A DNA stretch of 64,000 nt from an uncultured Pelagibacteraceae bacterium (GCA_902553555.1 CACDLE010000001.1:1-64000), one strand, 5' to 3'. Counted from the first letter of the stretch, positions 28,024 to 37,589 are shown. Numbers and translations are program-made. The notes: generated by a model from the letters alone, not told the origin.

Positions 28024-28307
28024 TAAATAAATATTATATTAATTATTATAGTTATTGTAGTAGGGCTTGTTGTTATTGATAATAAATATTTATACATTGA
28101 TATAAACACTTTACTAACAATCTTAATCTTAATTTTATCCCCAAAAAACAGCTATCTATCTGATATATTAACAATTATTGATTTTTATGCATAAAATACT
28201 CAACAATGAACAAATTGTAAAAAAGATGTTAATTATTGTGAACGAATAATATAAATTAAAAATTTACATTCAAAACTTTTGCTTATTAAGAAGATATTAA
28301 CAGGATT
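28024..28307. other. Putative origin of replication (oriC)
   Basis: This 284-base gap separates leftward hemE from rightward ppsR and contains no convincing gene. The hemE/ppsR-maf-aroE-coaE-dnaQ junction is the position of oriC in Caulobacter and several relatives. The gap is extremely AT-rich (for example 28024-28053). It holds near-consensus DnaA boxes at 28135-28143 (TTATCCCCA) and 28185-28193 (TTATGCATA), each one mismatch from TTATNCACA, and repeated ATTGATA-like words. Leftward and rightward genes diverge from it, and parS-like sites lie 19 kb away. The scarcity of perfect DnaA boxes lowers confidence. Confidence 0.65.
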
Positions 28308-29129
28308 ATGAACGAAAAATACAATGTAATATTGATCTCCGATTCAACTGGAGAGACACTGGATAGAATTTTTCTATCATTGAAATCTCAATTTAAAAAT
28401 TTTGATTATGAAAAAAAGGAATTTGTTTTTGTAAGAACGGAGCAGCAAGTAGACAAAATCATCAAAGAGGGCATGGAAAAAAGCAATCCCATCATCCTTT
28501 ATACAATTGTGGAAAACAAATTAGCAAAATATTTATCCAAGAAAAGCGGTGAAAATAAAATACCGTGTTTTGGAGTACTAGGTAGTTTGATATTAGATTT
28601 TTCCAAACTTTTAAATCAAAGAGCAATACACAAACCAAGCGCACAACATGTTTTGGATGAAGATTATTATAAAAGAATAGAAGCCATACAATTTACAATG
28701 TCCCACGACGATGGAAAAAAAACAGAAGATATAAAAAATTCTGATGTAATACTATTGGGTGTAAGTAGAACAAGCAAAACCCCCACATCTATTTATCTTG
28801 CTAACAGAGGCTACAAAACTACCAATATCCCTTTGGTCCCCAACCAGAATTTACCAGAAATTCTCACTGCAAACGGAGCAGATTTGTGCGTTATCGGGCT
28901 TTATGCTGATCCTAACAGACTATCGGATATCAGGAGAAATCGTATAGCAATAATGAATGAAAACAGACTTCCTAACTACACAGACATCGAGTCGATTAAA
29001 AAAGAAATTGAAGAATCAAAAAAACTTTTCAAAAACTACAATTGGCCGACAATAGACGTAACTAGAAAATCAGTTGAGGAAACTGCCGCCTCAATTATAA
29101 AAATTATTGAGATTAAAAAAAGCAGATGA
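28308..29129 (+). CDS. Pyruvate, phosphate dikinase regulatory protein (DUF299 kinase/pyrophosphorylase)
   Basis: A 273-residue bifunctional ADP-dependent kinase and Pi-dependent pyrophosphorylase that switches PPDK or PEP synthetase off and on. The N-terminal ILISDSTGETL, the P-loop-like LGVSRTSKTPTSIYLANRG (near residue 148) and the C-terminal DVTRKSVEETAASI are the family signatures. An AGGA ribosome-binding site precedes the ATG. It is the first gene to the right of the presumed origin. Confidence 0.94.
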   Translation: MNEKYNVILISDSTGETLDRIFLSLKSQFKNFDYEKKEFVFVRTEQQVDKIIKEGMEKSNPIILYTIVENKLAKYLSKKSGENKIPCFGVLGSLILDFSKLLNQRAIHKPSAQHVLDEDYYKRIEAIQFTMSHDDGKKTEDIKNSDVILLGVSRTSKTPTSIYLANRGYKTTNIPLVPNQNLPEILTANGADLCVIGLYADPNRLSDIRRNRIAIMNENRLPNYTDIESIKKEIEESKKLFKNYNWPTIDVTRKSVEETAASIIKIIEIKKSR

Positions 29130-29713
29130 AAATTATATTAGCTTCCAAAAGCGGAGTAAGAAAAAAAATATTAATGAATTATAACATAAGTTGTGATGTT
29201 ATACATTCCAATGTTGATGAAGATCAGGTTAAAGAATCTTTAATAGAAAAAGGCGCAGACCCTGAAATAGTTTCAAAGAATCTAGCAGAACTTAAATCAA
29301 TAAAAGTAAGTAATTCAAACCCTGATAGATTAGTCTTGGGTGCCGACAGCGTCGTCGCACTAAAAAATGAATTAATCAATAAGCCTAGGACGCGAGATGA
29401 AGCATTAAAAATTTTAAAAAAGCTTAATGGCAAGGTTCATAATTTAATTAGCTCAGTTTGCATTTCGAAAAATGGAGCCATGCTATGGAATCACACAGAT
29501 TCCTCTGAGCTAAAAATGAAAAAGTTAGATGAAAAATTGTTAATTGAGTATTTAAATAAGATTAAAACAGAAACATTACAAGCATACGGTGTTTACCAAA
29601 TTGAGGCTAGTGGATTAGATTTATTTGAGTATGTTAAAGGTGACACTGACTCTATAATGGGTTTGCCCATTAAACAAATTATGAACTATATTAAAAATTA
29701 TAAAGATGGATAA
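29126..29713 (+). CDS. maf: Maf/YhdE-like nucleoside triphosphate pyrophosphatase
   Basis: A 195-residue house-cleaning pyrophosphatase for non-canonical or dTTP/UTP-type nucleotides. It has LASKSGVRKKIL (a variant of the usual SxSxRR start), LGADSVV and the lysine-containing NKPRTRDEALKIL. The four-base overlap with the preceding gene and the fixed position near oriC fit the alphaproteobacterial order. Confidence 0.93.
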   Translation: MKIILASKSGVRKKILMNYNISCDVIHSNVDEDQVKESLIEKGADPEIVSKNLAELKSIKVSNSNPDRLVLGADSVVALKNELINKPRTRDEALKILKKLNGKVHNLISSVCISKNGAMLWNHTDSSELKMKKLDEKLLIEYLNKIKTETLQAYGVYQIEASGLDLFEYVKGDTDSIMGLPIKQIMNYIKNYKDG

Positions 29714-30533
29714 ATTAATTTTTGGAATAATAGGAAATCCAGTTTCTCACTCATTATCACCAATACTGCATAACTATTGGTTTAAAAAATATAATATAAG
29801 TGCCGAATACAAACTTTATGAAGTCCGAGAAAATGAAATTAAAAACATCATTAAAGATTTAAAAGAAAGAAAGATAAATGGCATTAATGTAACTTTGCCC
29901 TATAAAAATATTATAATTCCTCATCTATCTAGAACAATAAATGATGCCAAAGATACCCATTCTGTTAATACTATTTTCATGGATAACGAGGGAAGTTTAA
30001 TAGGAGAGAATACCGATGTATATGGTTTTCAAGCGGGATATTTACAAACGCTATCAGGCGTTAGTTCAAATAAAAAAGCTTTAATAATTGGGGCTGGAGG
30101 TGTAGCACCTTCAATCATACTTGCTTTAAAAAAATCTAATATAAACGAAATTAGTTTAATTAACAGAACTTATGAAAAATCTTTGTTTCTTAAAAAAAAA
30201 TTTCCATCAATTCAAATAGCAAGATGGGAAAATTTTGAAAAAGAAATTAGAAAATTTGATATAATCATAAATGCCACAAGTCTTGGTTTAAAAAAAGGTA
30301 TGGATTTTGATGTTAAATTTGAAAATTTTAAAGATAATCTAATTTATATTGATACAATATATAATCCCAAGCAAACAAAAATGATTAAATTTTTTAGATC
30401 AAAGAATATTCAAACTTCCAACGGACTAGATATGTTGATTTATCAAGGCCAAAAATCTTTTTATATATGGAACAAGATTAATCCTGAAGTAGATAACGAA
30501 TTAATCAATCTTCTTGAGAAAAACATAAAATGA
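29706..30533 (+). CDS. aroE: Shikimate dehydrogenase
   Basis: Reduces 3-dehydroshikimate with NADPH in aromatic amino acid synthesis. GNPVSHSLSPILHN binds shikimate, NVTLPYK carries the catalytic Lys, NTDVYGF the paired Asp, and IGAGGVAPSIILAL is the Rossmann loop. At 275 residues it is full length. It overlaps maf by eight bases and coaE by four. Confidence 0.96.
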   Translation: MDKLIFGIIGNPVSHSLSPILHNYWFKKYNISAEYKLYEVRENEIKNIIKDLKERKINGINVTLPYKNIIIPHLSRTINDAKDTHSVNTIFMDNEGSLIGENTDVYGFQAGYLQTLSGVSSNKKALIIGAGGVAPSIILALKKSNINEISLINRTYEKSLFLKKKFPSIQIARWENFEKEIRKFDIIINATSLGLKKGMDFDVKFENFKDNLIYIDTIYNPKQTKMIKFFRSKNIQTSNGLDMLIYQGQKSFYIWNKINPEVDNELINLLEKNIK

Positions 30534-31084
30534 ATATAGGGGTTACTGGATCATTATCATCGGGAAAATCTACTGTAGTCAAATTATTGGCAAAAAAAAA
30601 TTATAAGGTTTTTAGTGCGGATAAAATTGTAAAATCATTATACAGATCATACTCTTTTAAAAGAAAACTAAAAAAAAAATTTAAAATTGAAGGTAAAAAT
30701 GTTCTAAAGGAGGTAAGAGAAAAATTATCAGATAAATCTTTAAAATTAAAGTTTTTGGGAAATTTTATCCAGCCCATGGTGAGAAAAAAAATGTTTAAAT
30801 TTTTAAAGAATAACAAAACAAAAAATAAAATTTTAGAGATCCCATTGCTCGTAGAAAATAGATTAATGAAATATTTTGACATTATTATCTTGGTGTCAGC
30901 TCCTAAAAACGTAAGGCTAAAAAGATATTTACAAAGCGGAGGAAAAAAATTTTTCTTCGATCTATTAGATAAAAATCAGATTACGATTAAAAAAAAAGTA
31001 AAGCACTGTGACTTTATAATTGTTAATAACAAGACCAAAAAATACCTTTATAGACGCACAAATGTTATTATGAATAATATATAA
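30530..31084 (+). CDS. coaE: Dephospho-CoA kinase
   Basis: Final step of coenzyme A synthesis. Walker A is GVTGSLSSGKST (residues 4-15), followed by SADKIVKSLY and the LID-like PLLVE and VSAPKNVRLKRYLQ segments. At 184 residues it is a little shorter than typical (about 200), mainly at the C-terminus. Order aroE-coaE-dnaQ is conserved around alphaproteobacterial origins. Confidence 0.93.
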   Translation: MNIGVTGSLSSGKSTVVKLLAKKNYKVFSADKIVKSLYRSYSFKRKLKKKFKIEGKNVLKEVREKLSDKSLKLKFLGNFIQPMVRKKMFKFLKNNKTKNKILEIPLLVENRLMKYFDIIILVSAPKNVRLKRYLQSGGKKFFFDLLDKNQITIKKKVKHCDFIIVNNKTKKYLYRRTNVIMNNI

Positions 31085-31746
31085 TGAGTGAAATATTTTT
31101 AGATATCGAAACTACAGGTCTGTCCTTTAAAGAGAAGCATAGAATTGTTGAGATTGCATGTATAGAAACAAATCAACTACTGCCAACCAAAAAATTATTT
31201 CATAAATTAATTAATCCCGAAAGAGAAGTTCCAGAGGAGGCCTTTAATATTCATGGACATTCCACCAATTTGTTGAAAACGAAACAAAAATTTTCTGAAG
31301 TAGCTGATGAATTTTTATCCTTCATAAAAGATAAAGATATTATTGTTCACAACGCAAAGTTTGATATACCTTTTTTAAATTTTGAATTAAAGCTCTCAAA
31401 AAAAAATGAAATAAAAAATAATAATATAATAGATACACTCGATATTTCCCGTAGTAAATATCCAGGAACATCCAATTCTTTGGATGCACTCTGTAAAAGA
31501 TTCAATGTAGATTTATCAAGAAGAACAAAACACAACGCCTTGTTAGACTGTGAATTGTTAAGAGAAGTTTATATTAATCTTCTTGATGCCAAAGAACCAA
31601 AGTTATCCTTCATATCAAGTGTTAATGAAAAAAACGAATTACAAAAAAAATTAGACTACTCTAAAAAAATACTCTCTCCAACTGAAAAAGAATTACAAGA
31701 TCACAATAAGTTTATCAAAGCAGAAATGAAAAAAAATTACTTTTAA
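31084..31746 (+). CDS. dnaQ: DNA polymerase III epsilon subunit (proofreading exonuclease)
   Basis: The 3'-5' proofreading subunit of the replicative polymerase. ExoI is LDIETTGL (Asp7, Glu9), ExoII HNAKFDIPFLN and ExoIII HNALLDCELL, giving a DEDDh nuclease. At 220 residues, the C-terminal tail that binds the alpha subunit is short but present. The ATG shares one base with the coaE stop. It is convergent with secB. Confidence 0.96.
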   Translation: MSEIFLDIETTGLSFKEKHRIVEIACIETNQLLPTKKLFHKLINPEREVPEEAFNIHGHSTNLLKTKQKFSEVADEFLSFIKDKDIIVHNAKFDIPFLNFELKLSKKNEIKNNNIIDTLDISRSKYPGTSNSLDALCKRFNVDLSRRTKHNALLDCELLREVYINLLDAKEPKLSFISSVNEKNELQKKLDYSKKILSPTEKELQDHNKFIKAEMKKNYF

Positions 31747-32159
31747 TTATTTCTTAAATTATAAAGTTTTTTGAAATCCACTTGTTCATCAATTTTGATC
31801 TCTCTAAAACCTGAGCACTCAAAAACAAATATAAAGGTTCTTCTTAATTCAGGATAAATTTCGGTTGGAACTTTAATTAATATTATTTCTTCTAAGCTTT
31901 TTTTGTCCTTAAGATTTTTGTCTAGCTCAATAAGTGATGCAAAAGTAGCTTTCGCATTAATAGTTTCAAAATCTTGATTAATCGGAATTAATTCTAATGT
32001 AGTATCAATTTCAATTATATTATTTTTGAATTGTTTGCTTTTTATATCAATTTTAAATTTATAATTAGAAATATTTTTTGTTAGCGAAAAAAAAATATCT
32101 GGGTTACTAATTTCAAATTTTAAATTTTTTATGTATTTTGATACAATTTTATAAGTCAT
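31743..32159 (-). CDS. secB: Protein-export chaperone SecB
   Basis: A tetrameric cytoplasmic chaperone that keeps precursors unfolded and delivers them to SecA. YIKNLKFEISNPDIF matches the N-terminal strand (canonical Y-K-L-F-E-P-type start), and PELRRTFIFVFECSGF is the conserved late helix. ATG at 32159 gives 138 residues and matches other SecB starts; an upstream in-frame start at 32195 would add 12 residues inside fxsA. The sequence is unusually divergent for SecB. Confidence 0.88.
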   Translation of the reverse strand: MTYKIVSKYIKNLKFEISNPDIFFSLTKNISNYKFKIDIKSKQFKNNIIEIDTTLELIPINQDFETINAKATFASLIELDKNLKDKKSLEEIILIKVPTEIYPELRRTFIFVFECSGFREIKIDEQVDFKKLYNLRNN

Positions 32160-32568
32160 CTTTTTTATTTCTATCTTCAATGACCTCTGCTTCAATTATA
32201 TCTTCGTCTTTTGATTTATAGTTATTTTTTTTAATAAGCATTGAAATTATAACTCGTCTAGCGAAAGGAATTAATAATATGAAACCAGTTATGTCTGTAA
32301 AAAATCCAGGTATTATCAAAAATAGAGCTGCGATAGCTATAGATGCGCCTGAAAATATCTCATATACGGGCACTTTGTTTTGATAAATATTAATAAATCC
32401 TGATTTCAAAGTTTTTAAACCCTGAATTCGCGCAAAGTAAATCCCCACCACAGCAGTCAAAATTATCAATAAAATTGTGTTTAACGCCCCAATATTTTCG
32501 CCAATTTTAATAAAAAGCATTATTTCTATTATTGGAATTGCAATAATTGCGATTAGTATTGTGTTCAT
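32149..32568 (-). CDS. fxsA: FxsA family membrane protein
   Basis: A 139-residue protein with two to three hydrophobic segments: IIAIPIIEIMLFIKIGENIG, LIILTAVVGIYFARIQG and AALFLIIPGFFTDITGFILLIPFARR, the FxsA signature in order. In E. coli FxsA lowers exclusion of phage T7 by the F factor; the normal role is unknown. The ATG at 32568 is chosen because the 29 extra residues of the longer frame run into the divergent timA gene. The 3' end overlaps secB by 11 bases. Confidence 0.9.
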   Translation of the reverse strand: MNTILIAIIAIPIIEIMLFIKIGENIGALNTILLIILTAVVGIYFARIQGLKTLKSGFINIYQNKVPVYEIFSGASIAIAALFLIIPGFFTDITGFILLIPFARRVIISMLIKKNNYKSKDEDIIEAEVIEDRNKKDDL

Positions 32569-32612
32569 TTGTCTGATACAAAAATATATTATTAAGGTAT
32601 ATTTAGCAAATA

Positions 32613-33221
32613 ATGAGTAGTAATTTTGGATATATAGACATAATTTTGCTAGCAATGATTGCTGGTTTTATAATTTTAAGATTAAGAAGCATTCTTGGCA
32701 GAAAGACTGGTCATGAGGACAAGATATATCCAGGATTTACAGAAAAAAAATTTGAAGAGTTTCAAAAAAAACAAGAAGTAAAATTTAAAAAAACTAACCC
32801 TAACGATTTAGTCGGAGAAGAAAAAGAGAAATTCATCAAAGGCGCAGAAATCGCCTATGAAACTATAATAACTGCTTTTGCAAAAGGTGATAAAAAGACT
32901 CTTAATAGTTTATTAACTTCAGAAATGTCTAACAATTTTGATAGAGCCATATCTGAAAGAGAAAACAAAGGTATTAAATCAGAACTAACGTTCATAGGAA
33001 TGAAAAAATCGAGTTTAGAAAAATACGAGAAATCTCAAAACAATATCTTTGCAACTGTTAAATTTATGTCAGATATAATCTCAGTAAAAAAAGATAAAGA
33101 TGATAAAATTATAGAAGGAAATCCAGACCGAATTAAAACTGTTACAGATCAATGGAAGTTTACAAAAAAAATTTCTAGTAACAGCCCAAATTGGTATTTA
33201 GCTGAAATTCTAAGTCAGTGA
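32613..33221 (+). CDS. timA: Tim44-like domain protein (TimA)
   Basis: A 202-residue protein with one N-terminal membrane anchor (about residues 6-26, IDIILLAMIAGFIILRL), a linker containing GRKTGHEDKIYPGF, and a C-terminal Tim44/NTF2-like domain (FIKGAEIAYETIITAFAKGDKKTLNSLL, key residues 75-102). Alphaproteobacterial TimA is the relative of the mitochondrial import-motor subunit. It overlaps the Smr gene by four bases. Confidence 0.92.
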   Translation: MSSNFGYIDIILLAMIAGFIILRLRSILGRKTGHEDKIYPGFTEKKFEEFQKKQEVKFKKTNPNDLVGEEKEKFIKGAEIAYETIITAFAKGDKKTLNSLLTSEMSNNFDRAISERENKGIKSELTFIGMKKSSLEKYEKSQNNIFATVKFMSDIISVKKDKDDKIIEGNPDRIKTVTDQWKFTKKISSNSPNWYLAEILSQ

Positions 33222-33631
33222 AAAAAAAAGATTATTTATCAAAAAATGACCATGATGAATGGCAAAAATTCATAGACGATAAATCTCAACTTCCAGATAA
33301 AGATAAACTTGATAATCAAAAATCTACTAAGAAAAAATTTATATTTGATTTACATGGTTTTACTCTTGAAGAAGCTAATAAAAAAGTAAAAGAGATAATA
33401 ATTTCATGTAGTAGCAAAAATATTAAAGAAATTCTTTTTATCACAGGAAAAGGATTACATTCCAAAAATAATGATGTTTATAAATCAAGCGAATTAAGTA
33501 AATTAAAGTATTCAGTTCCAGATTATATAAATACTCACCCTGAAATCTCAAAACTAATATCCTCTATAACTTCACCGTCAGATAAAGAAGGTGGGGAAGG
33601 TGCAATATTAGTTAAATTAAAAAAATTATAA
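33218..33631 (+). CDS. Smr/MutS2-type domain protein
   Basis: A 137-residue protein consisting of a basic N-terminus and an Smr domain: [19 protein letters not shown] and the [14 protein letters not shown] loop, ending [11 protein letters not shown]. Smr domains are often endonucleases acting on branched DNA or on mRNA; the catalytic-type HG and TGKG motifs are present. GTG at 33218 overlaps the timA stop. Some alphaproteobacteria have mltA between timA and this gene; it is absent here. Confidence 0.9.
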   Translation: MKKKDYLSKNDHDEWQKFIDDKSQLPDKDKLDNQKSTKKKFIFDLHGFTLEEANKKVKEIIISCSSKNIKEILFITGKGLHSKNNDVYKSSELSKLKYSVPDYINTHPEISKLISSITSPSDKEGGEGAILVKLKKL

Positions 33632-34999
33632 AATAAATTTTGAAAGATCGGTATCCTTAACCAAGTCCCCAAGGTTTTTTTGAACGAAATCTTTATCAAC
33701 AACTATTTTTTCACCAGCTCTGTCAGTGGCATTAAAGCTTATATCGTCAAGGACTTTTTCGATGATAGTATGCAATCTTCTTGCACCAATATTTTCAATT
33801 GAGGAGTTCACCTCGGTAGATATTTTTGCCAACATTTCAATACCATCATCCTTAAACTCAAGTTCAACGTTTTCAGTTTTTAACAATGCTTTGTATTGTT
33901 TAATTAAACTGTTATCTGGTTCTTTTAATATTCTTATAAAATCATTTTCATTTAGAGCGCTCAGCTCTACTCTTATCGGTAATCTTCCTTGTAATTCTGG
34001 TAATAAATCTGATGGCTTTGCTAATTGAAATGCACCTGAAGCTATAAATAATATATGGTCTGTTTTTATTGGACCGTGTTTGGTGTTCACAGTAGTTCCC
34101 TCAATTAAAGGAAGTAGATCTCTTTGAACACCTTCCCTAGAAACGTCCCCACCTATTCTGTCACCTCTAGCTGAAACTTTATCTATTTCATCTAAAAAAA
34201 CTATTCCATTATCTTCAGTTGATTTTTTCGCTTCTAGAACAATCTTATCTTCTTCAATCATCTTATCTGACTCTTGTGCAACCAAAATTTCATGAGATTC
34301 TTTCACAGTCATTTTTTTCTTTTTGCCTTTTTTATTTCCCATTGATTTACCTAATATTTCTCCGATGTTAACCATCCCCACATTTGCACCTGGCATTCCT
34401 GGTATTTCAAAGCTTGGTATTGATGAAGCAGTATCCATTACTTCTATTTCTATTTGATTGTTATCTAGATCACCATTTCTGAGTCTTTTTCTAAAACTCT
34501 CTCTAGTAGCTACTGAAGCTTTATTGCCAACTAGTGAATCTAAAACCTTTTCTTCAGCTAACAATTGGGCTTTAGCATGAACTTCTTTTCTTTTTTTCTC
34601 TCTTTCCATTGCTATGGCAATTTCAACTAAATCTCTAATAATCTGTTCAACATCTCTTCCCACATATCCGACTTCGGTGAATCTTGTTGCTTCAACTTTT
34701 ATGAATGGGGCTTCTGCTAATTTTGAAAGTCTTCTAGAAATTTCAGTTTTACCAACTCCAGTAGGTCCAATCATCAATATATTTTTGGGCAGAACTTCAT
34801 CTTTCATATCATCGGTTAAGGCTTGTCTTCTCCATCTATTTCTTAAAGCTACTGCAACTGCTTTTTTGGCCTCTTTTTGTCCAATTACATATCTATCTAA
34901 TTCAGAAACTATTTCTCTTGGAGAAAGAGCACTAACTTTGCTTTGCTCTATTTTTTCCTTAACTATATTGAGGTTTGTAACTTTTTTTGTTCCAGACAT
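33626..34999 (-). CDS. hslU: HslU ATPase subunit of the HslUV protease
   Basis: The AAA+ unfoldase of the HslVU (ClpYQ) protease. [16 protein letters not shown] at the N-terminus, Walker [14 protein letters not shown], the GYVGRDVE pore loop, the intermediate domain, Walker [10 protein letters not shown], sensor region GRLPIRVEL and the C-terminal [11 protein letters not shown] are in order. The start is the ATG at 34999, one base after hslV; an upstream frame to 35056 runs into hslV. The C-terminus ends in FIL, near the canonical tail inserted into HslV. Confidence 0.97.
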   Translation of the reverse strand: MSGTKKVTNLNIVKEKIEQSKVSALSPREIVSELDRYVIGQKEAKKAVAVALRNRWRRQALTDDMKDEVLPKNILMIGPTGVGKTEISRRLSKLAEAPFIKVEATRFTEVGYVGRDVEQIIRDLVEIAIAMEREKKRKEVHAKAQLLAEEKVLDSLVGNKASVATRESFRKRLRNGDLDNNQIEIEVMDTASSIPSFEIPGMPGANVGMVNIGEILGKSMGNKKGKKKKMTVKESHEILVAQESDKMIEEDKIVLEAKKSTEDNGIVFLDEIDKVSARGDRIGGDVSREGVQRDLLPLIEGTTVNTKHGPIKTDHILFIASGAFQLAKPSDLLPELQGRLPIRVELSALNENDFIRILKEPDNSLIKQYKALLKTENVELEFKDDGIEMLAKISTEVNSSIENIGARRLHTIIEKVLDDISFNATDRAGEKIVVDKDFVQKNLGDLVKDTDLSKFIL

Positions 35000-35000
35000 T

Positions 35001-35540
35001 TTATAATTTTTCCATTGTGATATTGTTATTAGTAAATACGCAAATCTCCGAGGCAACTTGAATAGCTTTCTTGGCGATCTCTTCAGCGTTCATATCAGTT
35101 TCCATCAAAACTTTAGCTGCAGCTAATGCATAATTTCCACCAGATCCAATACCAATTATTCCGTCCTCTGGCTCAAGAACATCTCCTGTGCCAGAAATAA
35201 TAAAACTTTTTTCTTTATCAGCGACAGCCATTAATGCTTCTAATCTTCTTAAATATTTATCACTTCTCCAGTCCTTAGCTAGTTCCACTGCTGCTCTAGA
35301 CAAGTTACCAGCATGTTTTTCAAGTTTTGCTTCCAGCCTTTCAAAAAGAGTTAATGCATCTGCTGTCGACCCAGCAAATCCTGCAATCACGTTTCTTTTC
35401 TCAATCTTTCGAACCTTTTTGGCTTTGCTTTTAAGAACAGTATTTCCAAGGCTTACTTGTCCATCACCAACAACAATTGTTTGATTATTCTTCCTTAGCA
35501 GCACAATTGTGGTTCCATGCCATTTTTCAGCTGTATTCAT
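35001..35540 (-). CDS. hslV: HslV protease subunit
   Basis: The peptidase of HslVU. Threonine in WHGTTIV (residue 10) is the catalytic nucleophile after removal of the propeptide. [25 protein letters not shown] and [14 protein letters not shown] with the metal-binding glycines follow. At 179 residues it is complete. An RpoH-type promoter lies just upstream. Confidence 0.97.
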   Translation of the reverse strand: MNTAEKWHGTTIVLLRKNNQTIVVGDGQVSLGNTVLKSKAKKVRKIEKRNVIAGFAGSTADALTLFERLEAKLEKHAGNLSRAAVELAKDWRSDKYLRRLEALMAVADKEKSFIISGTGDVLEPEDGIIGIGSGGNYALAAAKVLMETDMNAEEIAKKAIQVASEICVFTNNNITMEKL

Positions 35541-35548
35541 GTTATTCT

Positions 35549-35576
35549 ATGTGGAGATTAATTTAATTTCTTCAAT
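35549..35576 (-). promoter_or_regulatory. Probable sigma-32 (RpoH) promoter of hslVU
   Basis: On the minus strand ATTGAAG (35576-35570) and CTCCACAT (35556-35549) are separated by 13 bases. They match the RpoH consensus CTTGAAA/CCCCATNT with few mismatches, and the spacer is the same as at the dnaK promoter. Its -10 element ends eight bases before the hslV ATG, so the leader would be very short. Confidence 0.6.
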
Positions 35577-35643
35577 AGACATTTTGTGTTTATTGATAAA
35601 ATGCCTAATTATATATATATCATAAGGGTAATTGGCGATCATT

Positions 35644-36234
35644 ATGAAACGAAAAGCAAAAATATTAAGAAAAACAAAAGAAACTAGCATTTCTGTTGCA
35701 GTAAATTTAGATGGCAAAGGCAAGTATAAGATTAAAACCGGAATAGGTTTTTTAGATCATATGTTAGAGCAACTATCAAAACATTCTTTAATAGATTTAG
35801 AAGTTAAAGCTAAAGGAGATACTCATATTGATCTTCATCACACTACAGAAGATACTGGTATTGCTATTGGAGAAGCTATCAAAAAAGCTGCTGGCAACCG
35901 AAAAGGAATTACAAGATATGCTTCCACAATGATACCTATGGATGAAACATTAAGTCGTGTTTCTATTGATGTATCGAATAGACCTTATTTAATTTGGAAA
36001 GTGGACTTAGCTGTTGAAAAATTGGGTGAAATGGATACTGAACTTTTTAAAGAATGGTTTCAAGCATTTTCACAATCAGCTGGAATTACTTTACATATCG
36101 AGAATATTTACGGTGATAATAGTCACCACAAAGTTGAGTCTTGTTACAAGGGATTAGCTAGATCACTTAAGGATGCTTTAGCAATAGATAAAAGAATTAA
36201 GAATTCTATACCTTCAACAAAAGGCTCTATTTAA
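35644..36234 (+). CDS. hisB: Imidazoleglycerol-phosphate dehydratase
   Basis: Sixth step of histidine synthesis. The manganese-binding [15 protein letters not shown] and [16 protein letters not shown] motifs, then [18 protein letters not shown], are complete. From ATG at 35644 it has 196 residues. An in-frame TTG at 35632 with AAGGG just upstream is a possible alternative start. A TTGATA (35593-35598) and AT-rich -10 region precede it, overlapping nothing of hslV's promoter. It heads the his cluster. Confidence 0.96.
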   Translation: MKRKAKILRKTKETSISVAVNLDGKGKYKIKTGIGFLDHMLEQLSKHSLIDLEVKAKGDTHIDLHHTTEDTGIAIGEAIKKAAGNRKGITRYASTMIPMDETLSRVSIDVSNRPYLIWKVDLAVEKLGEMDTELFKEWFQAFSQSAGITLHIENIYGDNSHHKVESCYKGLARSLKDALAIDKRIKNSIPSTKGSI

Positions 36235-36239
36235 ATTTG

Positions 36240-36866
36240 ATGAATGTCACAATTGTTGACTACCAATCGGGCAATATAAGCTCAGTCATTAACTCTTTTA
36301 CAGAGGTTGCTAGAGGTAAAGTTAATCTTGAGGTAACCTCAGACATAAAGAAAATTAAATCAAGTGATAAAATTGTTTTACCTGGTCAAGGTTCATTTAA
36401 AAGCTGTGTAGATTCTTTAAATAGTATTGATGGATTAGTTGATACACTTAAAGAATTTGCAATAACTTACAAGAAACCTCTATTAGGAATCTGTGTAGGG
36501 TTACAAATGTTTGCTGACATCGGTTATGAAGATGAAGAGACAAAAGGACTAGGCTGGATCGCTGGAAAAGTTTCAAGAATTGATAATCAAAATGGAAAAT
36601 TTAAACTTCCACACATTGGTTGGAACGAAATTGAAATTCAAAAAGAAAGTAAAATCTTTAAAGATATAAAAAATAAATCTCATATGTATTTCGTGCACAG
36701 TTATGAGTTTGTTCCTGAAGATAAATCAGTGATTTCAGCAACAACAGATTATTCATCAAAGATTGTATGTGCAGTCGCGAGAGAAAATTTATTTGGTACT
36801 CAATTTCACCCAGAGAAAAGTGATAAAACAGGATTAAAAATAATAGATAACTTTATAAAACTTTAA
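36240..36866 (+). CDS. hisH: Imidazole glycerol phosphate synthase subunit HisH
   Basis: Glutaminase subunit that supplies ammonia to HisF. The class I amidotransferase triad is visible: Cys in LLGICVGLQM, and His and Glu in FGTQFHPEKS. The oxyanion strand PGQGSF is also present. The ATG at 36240 gives the usual start MNVTIVDYQSGN; an in-frame TTG lies one codon earlier. The stop overlaps the hisA ATG by one base. Confidence 0.96.
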   Translation: MNVTIVDYQSGNISSVINSFTEVARGKVNLEVTSDIKKIKSSDKIVLPGQGSFKSCVDSLNSIDGLVDTLKEFAITYKKPLLGICVGLQMFADIGYEDEETKGLGWIAGKVSRIDNQNGKFKLPHIGWNEIEIQKESKIFKDIKNKSHMYFVHSYEFVPEDKSVISATTDYSSKIVCAVARENLFGTQFHPEKSDKTGLKIIDNFIKL

Positions 36867-37588
36867 TGAAAATATTTCCTGCAATAGACATAAAAGAAAA
36901 AAAATGCGTGAGATTGATCAAAGGAGACTTCGAAAATAAAACTGAATATAAAACTTCACCTATTGATCAAGCAGGAAAATACAAAGATCACGGTTTTAAA
37001 TATTTACACATTGTTGACTTAGATGGAGCCTTAACAGGTAAGACAGTTAACCTAGATGTTATTCAAGAAATAGTAAGCAAGTATGATTTGAAGATTGAAA
37101 TAGGTGGCGGTATTAGATCTATAGATAGCATTAAGCAATACATTGATGCAGGTGTTGAAAAAGTAATTCTAGGAAGTGGCGCGATTAAAAATAAAGAATT
37201 TTTAAAAGATGCGTGTCAAAAATATAAAAAACAAATTGCTTTAGGATTAGACGCAAAGGATGGAAATCTTTATGTTTCAGGTTGGAAAGAAAATCTTAGC
37301 ATTAAAACTTTAGACTTTCTTAAAGAAGTTAATAGCTATGGTGTGAGTCGGATTATTTACACAGATATTAATAGAGATGGAATGAAGACTAGCCCCAATT
37401 TTGATGAAACCGTTAAAATTGCAAAGCTTTCTAATTGTCCTGTTGTTATTTCAGGTGGAGTTTCTTCAATAAACGATATTAAGAAAGCAAAAGATTTAGA
37501 TAATAAAAAAATTGAAGGTATAATTGTCGGCAAGGCTATTTACGATGGTGATATTAAGTTAGATGAGCTAGCAAAAGAGTTAGATTAA
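36866..37588 (+). CDS. hisA: ProFAR isomerase HisA
   Basis: Isomerises ProFAR to PRFAR by an Amadori rearrangement. It is a TIM barrel with catalytic Asp8 in FPAIDIKEKKCVRL, the phosphate-binding GGGIRSIDSI, the second Asp in YTDINRDGM and GGVSSINDI. At 240 residues it is full length. It lies inside the his operon, with a 44-residue gene following one base later. Confidence 0.97.
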   Translation: MKIFPAIDIKEKKCVRLIKGDFENKTEYKTSPIDQAGKYKDHGFKYLHIVDLDGALTGKTVNLDVIQEIVSKYDLKIEIGGGIRSIDSIKQYIDAGVEKVILGSGAIKNKEFLKDACQKYKKQIALGLDAKDGNLYVSGWKENLSIKTLDFLKEVNSYGVSRIIYTDINRDGMKTSPNFDETVKIAKLSNCPVVISGGVSSINDIKKAKDLDNKKIEGIIVGKAIYDGDIKLDELAKELD

Positions 37589-37589
37589 A

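Noticed and set aside
28187-28249. 20-codon frame MHKILNNEQIVKKM... in the origin gap
   Set aside because: No ribosome-binding site and expected by chance in AT-rich DNA; it also crosses the oriC candidate.
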